A stretch of DNA of 21,514 nt from Clostridia bacterium (GCA_017501055.1 JAFVXP010000051.1:1-21514); one strand, 5' to 3'. Counted from the stretch's first letter, positions 1 through 9,070 are shown. Notes: generated by a model not told the origin, from the letters alone. Numbers and translations: made by a program.

Positions 1-7
1 AATAAAA

Positions 8-134
8 GTATCACGGGGACGACGTAAAAGTTTTAAAAATACCAAGTCCGTGACAATAAACCAACCTACACCGTGAAAATGAAAAAAAGTATCACGGGAA
101 CGACGCAAAAATCAAAAACCAACCAAGACCGTGA
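8..134. repeat. Two copies of a 46-bp direct repeat with inverted ends
   Basis: Copies at 8-53 and 89-134 lie exactly 81 bp apart. Each begins GTATCACGGG, continues with a near-identical ACGACG core and an A-rich stretch, and ends CCAAG(T/A)CCGTGA. TCACGG at the left of each copy is the reverse complement of CCGTGA at its right, so each could close a 6-bp stem with a 31-nt loop. An extra CCGTGA lies at 71-76. The array may continue beyond the left edge. Function unknown; it lies just downstream of the protease terminator. Confidence 0.6.
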
Positions 135-138
135 AGAT

Positions 139-166
139 AAAAAAAGACTCGGATATTAACCGAGTC
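139..166 (-). terminator. Rho-independent terminator of the protease operon
   Basis: GACTCGG (146-152) pairs perfectly with CCGAGTC (160-166) around a 7-nt loop. On the minus strand the stem is followed by seven T (139-145). It lies about 20 bp past the stop of the leftward protease gene, as expected for its terminator. Confidence 0.85.
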
Positions 167-188
167 CTTTTCGTTTGATTATTCCTTA

Positions 189-3100
189 TTAAGCCTGTTC
201 GTTATTGCTGTTCTTTTGCATTTCGAACGGTTCTTTTTTGGTTTGGATAAAGATTAAGATGAATGCGAAAATCGACATAAACACAGCGATAACGGCTATG
301 GTTGTGCCGACGTTGTTCCCTTCGGAATCGTTCAAATCGTCTTGCGGTTTGCTTTCGTCGGGGAGGACTTTTACCGTCAAGGAATAGCTTAAAACCTCGC
401 CGTCGGGCGCACCGATGGTTATCGGGATCCTCGTCTTTTCACCGGTTAGGGCGGTGTCGCCGATAATTACCTTTGCCGTGCCGTTTTGCGCTACGGCATA
501 GATATTAACCTTTTGTGTTCCGAAGGGAACGGATATGGTGTAATGGAGAATATCGGGGTTGAACGACGGGGTTAGATGGAATCCTTCCACCTCAAGCTTT
601 GACAGACGGCAGTTTGAATCGAATCGAGGCGCTTTGTCACGTTTAACTTCGATAGAATACGTCGAGGTTTCGTCGCTTTCGTCCGTATACGTGATGTATA
701 CCGTCGTTTTTGTTCCGTCGGGAACGGTAAGCGAGGTTATTGTAACCAAATCGTCCTTCGGACTTGTAACGTGTATATCCGCCAAGGCACTGTTGTGAGG
801 TATCGTTGCTTTGTATTGATTGACCTCGGGGTTGAACTTGAAGGAATATGCGTTAAAAAATTCAATATTGAAATCGCCAAAGCTTTCTTCCGAAAGGATA
901 ATATCCGTGGGCTTGAAGATTATCTTTTCGCATCTGTCGGTGAACACGGCGGTCATATTTTCGGATATGATCTTCGTACTCTCGCCGTTGGGTGCATTAA
1001 CACGGAATCGCAGGCTTATAACTGCGGTGAAAGCCTCCTTGATTTCTGCTCCGTTGCTGTCGTAAGCGTAGAAATACAGGTTGTTTTCAAAATCACGTAC
1101 CTCGGCTTTCCAACCGATAGTCTGCGCTTTTACAAATTCAAGACCTGTTCCGTAGCCCAAAACACCCGAAAGAGCACGAACGTTCTTACAGCTTTCAAGA
1201 CAGAGTATAACGTCGATATAATCGCCGTTATGAACCTTGGAAACTGTCTGAGCATACGCCTTACCGAACAGATTAAGGCTTGGTGTACCGACGTTTGCAT
1301 CGGTCTTCTTGAGGATTATGTTTTTAAGTGCACGGTAATCGTTATCACCGTGCGTTCCGTTACCGTTAATATCAGATGCCAGGATTGCTTCGGGAGGATA
1401 TTCCTTTCCACGAAGTATCTGCTCGAGGAGATACAGGTCGTATGCGGTGATGAATGCGTCACCGTCGATATCGCCCGTAAGAACACATTTAAGCTCGTCG
1501 CTGACGATTCCGTTTTTCGTAAGACGGACCACAGTGCCCGTGCCTATGTTTCCGATTGCTTCTTCACCGTTTTTGTTGAAGATTTGTATATCCTCGGAAT
1601 GGTTAAGGCTGTTTTTAAGAGCATCAACGGTTGTATCGGGAAGTATACCGAGCAGGAATCCGTTGTCACGGTCGACGTGAAGGCTGCTGTCGGGTTTCGG
1701 CGTGATAAGCGTATTAACGACGGTTATAACACATTCTGCCCTGAACACACCGTAATCGGTCTTTGCTTCTGCGATAATTACGTGCTTTCCGTCCTTGATG
1801 GCTTTGATTCTTCCGTTTTTGCCGATCTCGATCCCGTCGCTTTCGCATTTGAAGGTTATCGGAACCTTCGGTGCGTTGTTGGGGAGATATTTTATCCTAA
1901 GCGTAACCGATTCACCGATAGAAACGGTTCTCGAGGGGGAAACAAACTCAATTCCCGAAAGTGCCGTTTGGATCGAGAAATTATAGATTATATTTCTTCC
2001 GCAGGGAAGAACGAGCATAAAGCTGTGTTCGCCGATTTCGGAAACGGTCGTGCCCGATTTAAAGGCTTTGCCGTTGAGGAATCCGATACCGTTTTTAAAG
2101 TCTATCTTCGTTTTGCCGAGGAACACGGCAGAATCCGAAACACCGCTTATTTCGGGGGTGTTCACCGCTTCCAAACCGTTGCCCCACGAGGAGACCGAGA
2201 TTATTGCCTTTGAAAATGCAATAACCGAATTATCCTGCGTGATAATTGCCTGCTCGGGCTCGGTAACGCCGAGGTCGCCGATATATTCCTTTGTTTCAAG
2301 GCTGTAAACGCCGTTTTCGGTGATGACCGTATTATCCTTTACCGTTAATACGTTGGAATCGAAGGAATGTAAAAGCTCAAGCGTTTCGAGAGAATAGATA
2401 TTCTTTTCTGCCGAGATTACGGAGGATATTGCAAAATCCTTGCTGTTGATGTCAAGACTTCTTATATTTGTAAGATCAAAGCTTAAAACAGAAAGAGTTT
2501 CGTTTTCGAGCGCATAGATGAATTTTCCGTCGGTTGCGATTTTGTCGGCTTTTATATCGGTTACGGTCGGTTCGGAATTATCAAGCGGATAGACCGTCAA
2601 AACACCGTTTGTTATTGCATAGATCATTTTGTTATGCACGAACATCGAACTGCATCTGCCCGAAATATCAAAGTATATTCCGTTATCGATATTGTTTTCG
2701 GGCGCAATGAATATTTTATCTGCAGATTCAAACGCAACCGCCAAATATCCGCCGGAAACAATAATCTTCGAAGGCGTGAATCTCAAGGGGATAGGCGACA
2801 TCAACGAAAAATCGGTAGACGCAAAGCCGTAGAGCGAACTCATACCCTTGAAGAGCATATATACGTTACCGCCCGAGGTTGCCGTGGATATTACGGGGGA
2901 ATATTTGTCGTAGAAGAGATTTTTGCGGAATTCGTTAACCGTTTGCGTTGCGCCGAAAGCCTTTTCATTCTTTCTTGCCGCACCGAAACGGGTTACACCC
3001 GTCGGACCGCTTTTTATGAAGGTGTAATACGGCTCGACACCGAAAACGTACATCGTTTCTCTGCCGATGACTATTTCCGAAACGGGCGAGGGGAAAACAC

Positions 3101-5573
3101 CCTTTTCTTTCGCCGTTTCGATCTCGGTTATGCGGTTGTCGGTATAGAAAAGACCGCTTTTTATCATAACCGCAGAGTTAGAGGAGGTTTCGAGAACAAG
3201 ACTTCCGTTTAACGTATCGTAAACACGGTTGCCGACAGCAAAATAGCCTTCCGCAAAGCAGACCTTTTTGCCGTAGAGGGCAAAGCCTGTGTCAAATTCT
3301 GTGATCAGATTGGTCGTCAGGTCAAGTATTCTTACAATATTATCGGAGGAAGGAGCAACAAAGCAAAGGTTTCCTCTGTCGTAGATTGCCTTTTCGGGGA
3401 TAAAACCAAGCTCGAGGATCGGCTCTGCTTCAAGCGTTTCGGGATTGATTCTCAAAAGAGAACCGTTTGCAGAAACGTAGAGGGTATTTTCAGCAAAGAT
3501 ATAAAGCTCTGCACCCTCGTGAACGAAGGTCTCTTTTATCGCCGTTTCGCCTTCAAGGGCTGTTTCACGGTCGATGACCGTTATGCCGTTGTCACCGAAA
3601 AGAAGAAGCTCTGTTTCTGTGAAAACGTGCGAATAAACACGGCCGATATTGAGGAAATGCAAATATTGTTCGGGTTTTGTTATATCATAGACCGCCGTGC
3701 CGACGAGAGAATCGTTATAAACGAAGAAATACCCCTTTTCTTCGTCAATGGCAGCCGTAGCGTTGCCGTAATCGCTTTCATAAACCGTTGCGTATGGGAA
3801 CTTTATCTCGAATGAATATTTCTTCGAAACAGCTTCGTTTCCGCTGAATACTTCAAGAACGTGCTTGCCTTCGGTCATAACGGCAAGCTCGCCATAGACC
3901 GATCTTCCGTCAAGCTCGGCTCTGCCGTCGCCGATGATGTGGATATTGACGGGGTCTGTATATTTTCCTCCGTCCTGAACACCGTAAACGGTGGGGAGTG
4001 AATACTGAACGTAAATTTCCTTTTCTCTGCGTTCGTCGCCGTCAAAGATAACGAAGGTATGCTTGCCGGAGGCGGTTATCTTGTCCTTCGATTTATAGGG
4101 GAATCCGTCAAGGGTTGCAGTTCCACGCTCGAATTCAAAATAGGAATATGTCGGGAACTCTCTGTAATCGTAATATAGTGGGTCGTAATTAAGGTTGAAT
4201 TTAATAGTTTTGCTGTTTTCGCCGTCGGTTACGACAAGAGTGTGCTTGCCGTTGGCGATGATCGTTTCGCCGTCTTCGATAGGCTCGTCGTCGAGAAGAG
4301 CTGTTCCTCGGTTGAACCTGATCGTAACACCGTCGGTATAAACACCGCCGTTTGTAATACCTGTGATTATGGGGAGCCTTGAAGCCTTCAAGATCTTTTG
4401 AGCATCGATAATTCCGTGCCCGAGAGAATTTGTGCGCTTCTGTCCGCAGGTCTCGACGATGAGCGCAAGGAATTCTTCGTTGTCGAATCTTGCGTCCTTA
4501 TCTATATACGATGCGGTAAGTGCGGCAATTCCGCTTACCAATGCGCAGGAATAGCTTGTGCCCGAATCGGTCTTGTATTCAGAAACACCGTCTTTAACGT
4601 ATGCTATGGGAAGATCTTCACCGTAAGCGGTAACGTCAACGGCATCGTTATACTGTGAAAAACTGCTTCTCTTGCCGTTTTCGTCGCAGGACGCAACCGA
4701 GATAACACCGTTGTAGGAGGCAGGATAGCATTTTTGGTCGGCATAAGGTAATTCACCGTCGTTTCCTGCCGCTGCAATAAGAATACAGCCTTTGGAAATT
4801 GCATAATCGACAGCTTCCTGCTCTGCCTGCGAATAAGCATATCCGCCGATAGACATATTAATGACCTTTGCGCCGTTGTCGGCGGCATAGCGTATGCCGT
4901 CGATAAGGTCGGAGGAATATATATCGGTTCCGCTTTCCGAGATTCTTACGGGGAGGATCGAAACGCCGTTTGCAATACCTGCAAAACCGACGGTATTGTT
5001 TGCCGTTGCGGCAATAAGACCTATAACGCCCGTGCCGTGTCCGACAGTATCGATATCGATACCTTCCGTTTTTGTCACGGCATCATATCCCGAAAGAATA
5101 TTTGTACCTCGAAGCTCCTCGTGCGTGCGGTCGATGCCCGTATCGAGAACGGCAACGGTAACGTCGCTGTCGCCAAAAGTCATATCCCATGCGGAATAGA
5201 CCGAAAGATTTTCATAAGCGGGGATCTCGACAGGGTCGTTTGTAGTTGCAAGTGCGGTTCTTACGGAATCGGGCTCGTAATATTCAAACAAAGAGCCGTA
5301 TCTGTTGAAAAATCCCTTATTTGCAACAACCGAATAAAGCAGGGAAGCACTTTCGGAGATTGATTTATGAGCAACTTTATCAAGAACAGAACTAATTTCG
5401 TTTTCGGCTATATTTGGTTTGAATTTAACGATATATCTGTCCGCATTTTCCGAAAAAGCGGTATTATTTTCAAACGTGTTCTGTATTTGAACAGCAAAAA
5501 CACTCCCTGCTGTAAGCACAACGGGGAGTATAATCAAAACTGTTAAAACAAGGGAAAGAAGGCGTTTTTTCAT
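189..5573 (-). CDS. Membrane-anchored subtilisin-like (S8) surface protease with dockerin-like module
   Basis: A 1794-residue secreted serine protease. It has a signal peptide at about 1-27 and a subtilase domain at about 120-395 with Asp144 (VLDTGID), His179 (GHGT), oxyanion Asn271 (AAGNDG) and Ser340 (SGTSYS). Next come three short beta repeats (about 400-590) sharing a pattern like GGxYTDxV, ALLDG, GKHTLVV. A long region (about 600-1150) reads like a seven-fold-type beta propeller. A BIG2-like domain (about 1207-1286), two dockerin-like calcium repeats (about 1365-1424; GDIDGDAFITAYD and SDINGNGTHGDND), a cohesin-like beta domain (about 1425-1559) and two cadherin-like sandwiches (about 1560-1736) follow. 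One membrane helix (1755-1776) and a short KK-containing tail end the protein. Inference: it is anchored in the membrane and displays the protease outside. The ATG directly follows the upstream stop codon (TAGATG), so translation is probably coupled. The substrate is unknown. Confidence 0.9.
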   Translation of the reverse strand: MKKRLLSLVLTVLIILPVVLTAGSVFAVQIQNTFENNTAFSENADRYIVKFKPNIAENEISSVLDKVAHKSISESASLLYSVVANKGFFNRYGSLFEYYEPDSVRTALATTNDPVEIPAYENLSVYSAWDMTFGDSDVTVAVLDTGIDRTHEELRGTNILSGYDAVTKTEGIDIDTVGHGTGVIGLIAATANNTVGFAGIANGVSILPVRISESGTDIYSSDLIDGIRYAADNGAKVINMSIGGYAYSQAEQEAVDYAISKGCILIAAAGNDGELPYADQKCYPASYNGVISVASCDENGKRSSFSQYNDAVDVTAYGEDLPIAYVKDGVSEYKTDSGTSYSCALVSGIAALTASYIDKDARFDNEEFLALIVETCGQKRTNSLGHGIIDAQKILKASRLPIITGITNGGVYTDGVTIRFNRGTALLDDEPIEDGETIIANGKHTLVVTDGENSKTIKFNLNYDPLYYDYREFPTYSYFEFERGTATLDGFPYKSKDKITASGKHTFVIFDGDERREKEIYVQYSLPTVYGVQDGGKYTDPVNIHIIGDGRAELDGRSVYGELAVMTEGKHVLEVFSGNEAVSKKYSFEIKFPYATVYESDYGNATAAIDEEKGYFFVYNDSLVGTAVYDITKPEQYLHFLNIGRVYSHVFTETELLLFGDNGITVIDRETALEGETAIKETFVHEGAELYIFAENTLYVSANGSLLRINPETLEAEPILELGFIPEKAIYDRGNLCFVAPSSDNIVRILDLTTNLITEFDTGFALYGKKVCFAEGYFAVGNRVYDTLNGSLVLETSSNSAVMIKSGLFYTDNRITEIETAKEKGVFPSPVSEIVIGRETMYVFGVEPYYTFIKSGPTGVTRFGAARKNEKAFGATQTVNEFRKNLFYDKYSPVISTATSGGNVYMLFKGMSSLYGFASTDFSLMSPIPLRFTPSKIIVSGGYLAVAFESADKIFIAPENNIDNGIYFDISGRCSSMFVHNKMIYAITNGVLTVYPLDNSEPTVTDIKADKIATDGKFIYALENETLSVLSFDLTNIRSLDINSKDFAISSVISAEKNIYSLETLELLHSFDSNVLTVKDNTVITENGVYSLETKEYIGDLGVTEPEQAIITQDNSVIAFSKAIISVSSWGNGLEAVNTPEISGVSDSAVFLGKTKIDFKNGIGFLNGKAFKSGTTVSEIGEHSFMLVLPCGRNIIYNFSIQTALSGIEFVSPSRTVSIGESVTLRIKYLPNNAPKVPITFKCESDGIEIGKNGRIKAIKDGKHVIIAEAKTDYGVFRAECVITVVNTLITPKPDSSLHVDRDNGFLLGILPDTTVDALKNSLNHSEDIQIFNKNGEEAIGNIGTGTVVRLTKNGIVSDELKCVLTGDIDGDAFITAYDLYLLEQILRGKEYPPEAILASDINGNGTHGDNDYRALKNIILKKTDANVGTPSLNLFGKAYAQTVSKVHNGDYIDVILCLESCKNVRALSGVLGYGTGLEFVKAQTIGWKAEVRDFENNLYFYAYDSNGAEIKEAFTAVISLRFRVNAPNGESTKIISENMTAVFTDRCEKIIFKPTDIILSEESFGDFNIEFFNAYSFKFNPEVNQYKATIPHNSALADIHVTSPKDDLVTITSLTVPDGTKTTVYITYTDESDETSTYSIEVKRDKAPRFDSNCRLSKLEVEGFHLTPSFNPDILHYTISVPFGTQKVNIYAVAQNGTAKVIIGDTALTGEKTRIPITIGAPDGEVLSYSLTVKVLPDESKPQDDLNDSEGNNVGTTIAVIAVFMSIFAFILIFIQTKKEPFEMQKNSNNEQA

Positions 5574-6329
5574 CTATCGGGGTTCTTCGTTTCTGCCGTC
5601 AAAACGGCGGTATATTGCTTGCATCTCGTCGGTTTGGACGGTATGCGTTTCGTCGGTATAAATATAAAGATTGTTTTCGTATACAAGCCCCTCGCCGCCG
5701 TCCTTTCTGCCTTCGATGAGGACAAGAGAGGGCTTTTTGTCATAAGAGGGGAAAACGGCACGAAGTCTTTTTGGCTCGATACCGTTATTTTTCATAGAGC
5801 AAATAAGATTTGCAAGTCTGTCGGGGCGGTATACGGCAAAAAAGCTGCCGCCGCTCTTTAACGCCCAAGCCGCCGTTTCGCAGAAAAGCGAAGCCCCTCC
5901 CGAAATTTCACGTCTTGCAATCGCAAGCGGGAGAGATTCGTTGCTTTTTCCGCAATTCATGCGCATATACGGTGGGTTGGTTATAACAAAATCGGCACGG
6001 CCGCTTTCGAAAATGGATCTATAATTCTCGGCGTTACCGCAAATGACGTTGAAACGGTCCGAAAAACCGTTTTCAACGGAATTTTGCCTTGCGATATCGG
6101 CATATTCCTCCTGAAGCTCCAAACCCGTAAAATCGCATTTGCAACCCGAAGCAAGCATAAGCAGAGGAATTACGCCCGAGCCTGTACCAAGGTCGATAGC
6201 CCTGCCTTTTTTGCAAGAATCAAGAGCAAAATCGGCAAGAAGGAGAGCATCCGTACCGAAACGGATACCGCCCTTTGGCTCTTTAAGCTTAATATCGGCA
6301 TTGATTTTCGTGTTGAAGCCGTCAAACAT
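5574..6329 (-). CDS. trmN6: TrmN6/YfiC-type tRNA1(Val) A37 N6-methyltransferase
   Basis: A 251-residue class I SAM-dependent methyltransferase. It shows the family's N-terminal GGIRFGTDALLLADFA block (20-35), SAM motif I DLGTGSG (46-52) and the N6-adenine signature NPPY (118-121). This combination fits COG4123, whose E. coli member methylates A37 of tRNA1(Val); the target here is assumed from the family. I chose the ATG at 6329 because AGGTG sits 6 nt upstream. A longer reading from 6374 would run through the preceding terminator hairpin. The stop codon touches the ATG of the protease gene, which is an odd pairing of an RNA-modification gene with a surface protease. Confidence 0.82.
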   Translation of the reverse strand: MFDGFNTKINADIKLKEPKGGIRFGTDALLLADFALDSCKKGRAIDLGTGSGVIPLLMLASGCKCDFTGLELQEEYADIARQNSVENGFSDRFNVICGNAENYRSIFESGRADFVITNPPYMRMNCGKSNESLPLAIARREISGGASLFCETAAWALKSGGSFFAVYRPDRLANLICSMKNNGIEPKRLRAVFPSYDKKPSLVLIEGRKDGGEGLVYENNLYIYTDETHTVQTDEMQAIYRRFDGRNEEPR

Positions 6330-6363
6330 AGATAACACCTGAAATTTACATAAATAAAACAAT

Positions 6364-6394
6364 AATGCGTCCACAATAAAATTGTGAACGCATT
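6364..6394 (-). terminator. Terminator downstream of the ferredoxin gene
   Basis: AATGCGT (6364-6370) pairs with ACGCATT (6388-6394), and the inner CACAAT pairs with ATTGTG, giving a long stem with one mismatch. On the minus strand it is followed by ATTGTTTTATTTA. It separates the ferredoxin stop (6413) from the methyltransferase start (6329). The T-tract is interrupted, so some read-through is likely. Confidence 0.7.
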
Positions 6395-6412
6395 AAGGTT
6401 TTTACCCAAAAA

Positions 6413-6586
6413 TTACGCTTGAGGAGCGTCTACGGGGCAAACGCCTGCACATGCGCCGCAGTCGAGACAAAGTTCAGCGTCGATAACGTATTTGCCATCG
6501 TCAGCAACGGAGATTGCGCTTACGGGGCATTCAGACTCGCAAGTACCGCAACCGATGCAAGCATCGTTGTTAATGATATAAGCCAT
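6413..6586 (-). CDS. Clostridial-type 2[4Fe-4S] ferredoxin
   Basis: A 57-residue electron carrier with two CxxCxxCxxxCP clusters: CIGCGTCESECP at residues 10-21 and CLDCGACAGVCP near 40-51. Each binds one 4Fe-4S cluster. This is the standard length and spacing of low-potential clostridial ferredoxins, which serve pyruvate:ferredoxin oxidoreductase, hydrogenase and similar enzymes in the cytoplasm. The start is the ATG at 6586, with GGAGGT 7 nt upstream. An ATG five codons earlier overlaps that ribosome site and is unlikely. It has its own strong promoter and a downstream terminator, so it is probably a monocistronic, highly expressed gene. Confidence 0.95.
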   Translation of the reverse strand: MAYIINNDACIGCGTCESECPVSAISVADDGKYVIDAELCLDCGACAGVCPVDAPQA

Positions 6587-6616
6587 TACATTTACCTCCA
6601 AGTATGTATTGATTAA

Positions 6617-6645
6617 AATATATCACAAAAAATTTTTAATTTCAA
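6617..6645 (-). promoter_or_regulatory. Sigma-A promoter of the ferredoxin gene
   Basis: On the minus strand, TTGAAA (6645-6640), a 17-bp spacer and TATATT (6622-6617). Transcription would start near 6610, giving a leader of about 25 nt that ends in GGAGGTAAATGTA before the ATG. Confidence 0.8.
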
Positions 6646-6682
6646 TAGGGAATTCAACGAAAAACAAACATTTTTTACCTAT

Positions 6683-7975
6683 TTAGCAAAAAGTTTTTTC
6701 TAATGCACTCTTAAGGTCGTTCAGAATGTCGTTAATATCCTCAATGCCGACGGAAATTCGTATCAAACCTGCATCGATACCTGCCTTGACGAGCATTTCG
6801 TCGCTTAACTGACGGTGCGTTGAGCTTGCGGGGTGAAGCACGCAGGAATGGACCGTTGCAACGTGAACCGCATTCTTGAAAAGGGAAAGCGAATTCATAA
6901 ACTTAACTGCGGTCTCTCTGCCGCCCTTGATGCAGAAGGAAACAACACCGCTTTGTCCCTTCGGGAGATATTTTTGAGCGAGGTCATAATATTTATCGCC
7001 TTCAAGTCCCGAATAATTAACGTATTCCGCATAACCGCTGTCCTTTAAGAACTTTGCAACGGTAAGAGCGTTTTCGCAATGTCTTGCAAGACGAACGTCA
7101 AGCGTTTGCATACCAAGGTCGAGAAGGAAGCCTGCCTGTGCGGTGGGATAAACACCGAGGTCACGTACAAGCTGAACACGCATTTTGGTTATATATGCGA
7201 GCTTGCCGAAGGATTCGGTATATACAAGACCGTGATAGGATTCGTCGGGGGTGCAAAGACCTTTGAATTTATCATTTTGAGTCCAATCGAAATTACCGCT
7301 GTCAACAACACAGCCGCCAAGCTGTACTGCGTGTCCGTCCATATATTTCGAAGTGGAAAGAACAACGATGTCTGCGCCGAAATCGATAGGTCTGCAAAGA
7401 ACGCCCGTCGCAAAGGTGTTGTCAACGATAAGCGGAATGCCCGCCTTGTGAGCGACGGCGGCGATTCTCTCGATATCAAATACCGAAAGCGCAGGGTTTG
7501 CGATGGTTTCGCCGAAGATGAGCTTTGTGTTCGGTTTTATAAGCTTTTTAAGCTCTTCGCCGGAAATATCCTGATCGAAGAAGGTGCAATCGATGCCGAA
7601 ACGCTTTAGAGTTACGGAGAAGAGATTTGTCGTACCGCCGTAGATTTTGGAGGAAACGAGGATCTCGTCGCCTGCGGAGGCAATATTCGTAACCGCAAGG
7701 AAGGATGCCGCCTGACCGGAGTTTGTGCAGAGTGCCGCAACACCGCCTTCGAGGTCTGCGATCTTCTTTTCGACAAAATCAACCGTCGGGTTGGAAATAC
7801 GGGAATACATGTGTCCGTCGGCAGTAAGGTCAAAAAGCTTTCCGATCTCTGAAGGGGAGCTGTATGCATAAGTCGTGCTTTGATATATCGGGAGAGCCAT
7901 AGGTCCGCCGTTTTCGGGTTTATATCCCGAATGAATACATTTTGTAGCGGGGGAGTAATTCTTTTCCATTTTCAT
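6683..7975 (-). CDS. metY: O-acetylhomoserine sulfhydrylase (aminocarboxypropyltransferase)
   Basis: A 430-residue PLP enzyme of the Cys/Met metabolism family. It converts O-acetylhomoserine and sulfide to homocysteine and acetate in the cytoplasm. Visible family features are TKCIHSGY near the N-terminus, PIYQSTTYAY (29-38), YSRISNPT (57-64), the PLP-contacting VDNTFAT (184-190) and the Schiff-base lysine Lys210 in STSKYMDGHA. The length matches MetY rather than the shorter (about 380) MetB/MetC. The start may be 7975 or the in-frame ATG at 7969, which is better spaced from the AGG upstream; TTG at 7978 is less likely. It follows the LCP-like gene by 18 bp and is probably co-transcribed. No terminator is visible after it, so read-through into the ferredoxin gene is possible. 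Confidence 0.93.
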   Translation of the reverse strand: MKMEKNYSPATKCIHSGYKPENGGPMALPIYQSTTYAYSSPSEIGKLFDLTADGHMYSRISNPTVDFVEKKIADLEGGVAALCTNSGQAASFLAVTNIASAGDEILVSSKIYGGTTNLFSVTLKRFGIDCTFFDQDISGEELKKLIKPNTKLIFGETIANPALSVFDIERIAAVAHKAGIPLIVDNTFATGVLCRPIDFGADIVVLSTSKYMDGHAVQLGGCVVDSGNFDWTQNDKFKGLCTPDESYHGLVYTESFGKLAYITKMRVQLVRDLGVYPTAQAGFLLDLGMQTLDVRLARHCENALTVAKFLKDSGYAEYVNYSGLEGDKYYDLAQKYLPKGQSGVVSFCIKGGRETAVKFMNSLSLFKNAVHVATVHSCVLHPASSTHRQLSDEMLVKAGIDAGLIRISVGIEDINDILNDLKSALEKTFC

Positions 7976-7993
7976 CAACCTGTTTTTTATAAT

Positions 7994-8995
7994 TTATTTA
8001 TCGGATTCGCCTTTATCGAGCCTTCTTAAAAGGTTAACACCGTCGACCCAGTTGCTCGGATAGATGACCTCATGACGTTGAAAATCGTCATAAGAAAAGA
8101 TGGTTTCGAGATGCTCTGTCGCCTGGTCTGCGGTAAGATTGGTCTCGCAAGCGGAAATGAGCTTTGTCATAGAGCTTACGTTTTTAAGATTCGATTCGTT
8201 CTTGAAGAACTGATCGATCAACTGAGCAAACACGTATGCATATACAGAATTGTAATCGCCTCCCGAGCCTTGATCCCCGTGAGGATTATATTCGAGAAGC
8301 CATTCAAGATATGTCTTTCCGTGAACCGATTTGTTAAGATTTATCTTACCCGTGAGATTGAAATAGTAATCCGACGGCTTGGAATCGCCTTCGGGGAAGA
8401 TAACGTCCTTATAGGCAGGATTCATAATAGATATGGGTTCTTTGGTTATCGTGCTTGCGATCTCGTCTGCATTGACGGTGGGACTTCCGATGAGCCTTGC
8501 AAGAGTTTTAACGGATTTTTTATCAAAGCAGAGAGCATAATCGGTCTTGATGCCCGTCATGGTGCTTACAAGCTGGCATACCGACTCCGAGGAGATCATA
8601 CCGAAAAGATCACCGACAGGGACTGCAACGCCGATCTCGTTCGTAACTCTCGTTGTTTTGGGGATAGAACATTTGATAAACTGCTTTGTCTTGCCGTTTG
8701 AATCTATAAAGAAGGTTTCAAGCGCACGGTTTTCGGAATCCACACAGAATATAACAGCCGTGAAAATATCGCCTTTTTCGTCATATTCAACGTCAGAGAC
8801 CTCGGGGAAGGAGGTTTCTGTATCGGAGGTGTCCGAAACATCACCTTGCGAAACGTCGCCCGAATTCTCTCCGTTCGGGTCGGGCAGAGCCACGATCTCG
8901 GAAAGCCAGGGAGAGATGACGTTAAGACCTATCAAAAGAAAGACGGTCAAGCTTATAACAAACGTAATTAGAAAGTTTTTGAGTGCGGAAGACAA
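7994..8995 (-). CDS. Membrane-anchored divergent LytR-CpsA-Psr-like protein
   Basis: A 333-residue protein with one N-terminal membrane helix (about 7-29), an acidic Ser/Asp-rich linker (about 38-72) and an outer domain. The order DIFTAVIFCVDSENRAL, FIDSNGKTK, SIPKTTRV (110-117), then a STMTGIKTDYALCFD segment and a LIGSPTV segment, resembles LCP phosphotransferases, which attach polymers to peptidoglycan. The usual SIPRDT-type motif reads SIPKTT, so the lipid-pyrophosphate-binding Arg/Asp are not preserved and catalysis is doubtful. The start is TTG at 8995, with AAGGAG 8 nt upstream. The ATG between them is out of frame and hits a stop quickly. It is the first gene after a perfect sigma-A promoter. 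The LCP assignment is an inference from motif order; an unrelated alpha/beta domain remains possible. Confidence 0.6.
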   Translation of the reverse strand: MSSALKNFLITFVISLTVFLLIGLNVISPWLSEIVALPDPNGENSGDVSQGDVSDTSDTETSFPEVSDVEYDEKGDIFTAVIFCVDSENRALETFFIDSNGKTKQFIKCSIPKTTRVTNEIGVAVPVGDLFGMISSESVCQLVSTMTGIKTDYALCFDKKSVKTLARLIGSPTVNADEIASTITKEPISIMNPAYKDVIFPEGDSKPSDYYFNLTGKINLNKSVHGKTYLEWLLEYNPHGDQGSGGDYNSVYAYVFAQLIDQFFKNESNLKNVSSMTKLISACETNLTADQATEHLETIFSYDDFQRHEVIYPSNWVDGVNLLRRLDKGESDK

Positions 8996-9027
8996 GTTCT
9001 CATCTCCTTGAAAGTTTTATTCGTATA

Positions 9028-9056
9028 ATTATACACCATATATAAAGGTTTGTCAA
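9028..9056 (-). promoter_or_regulatory. Perfect-consensus sigma-A promoter, leftward
   Basis: TTGACA (9056-9051), 17-bp spacer, TATAAT (9033-9028) on the minus strand. It drives the LCP-like gene and metY. Its -35 box is 14 bp from the -35 box of the opposite promoter. Confidence 0.9.
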
Positions 9057-9070
9057 TCAAATTATACTTC

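Noticed and set aside
771..2213. A 480-codon plus-strand open frame opposite the protease gene
   Set aside because: It mirrors the codon pattern of the protease gene, has a Cys-rich, low-complexity translation with no recognisable domain, and lacks a ribosome site.
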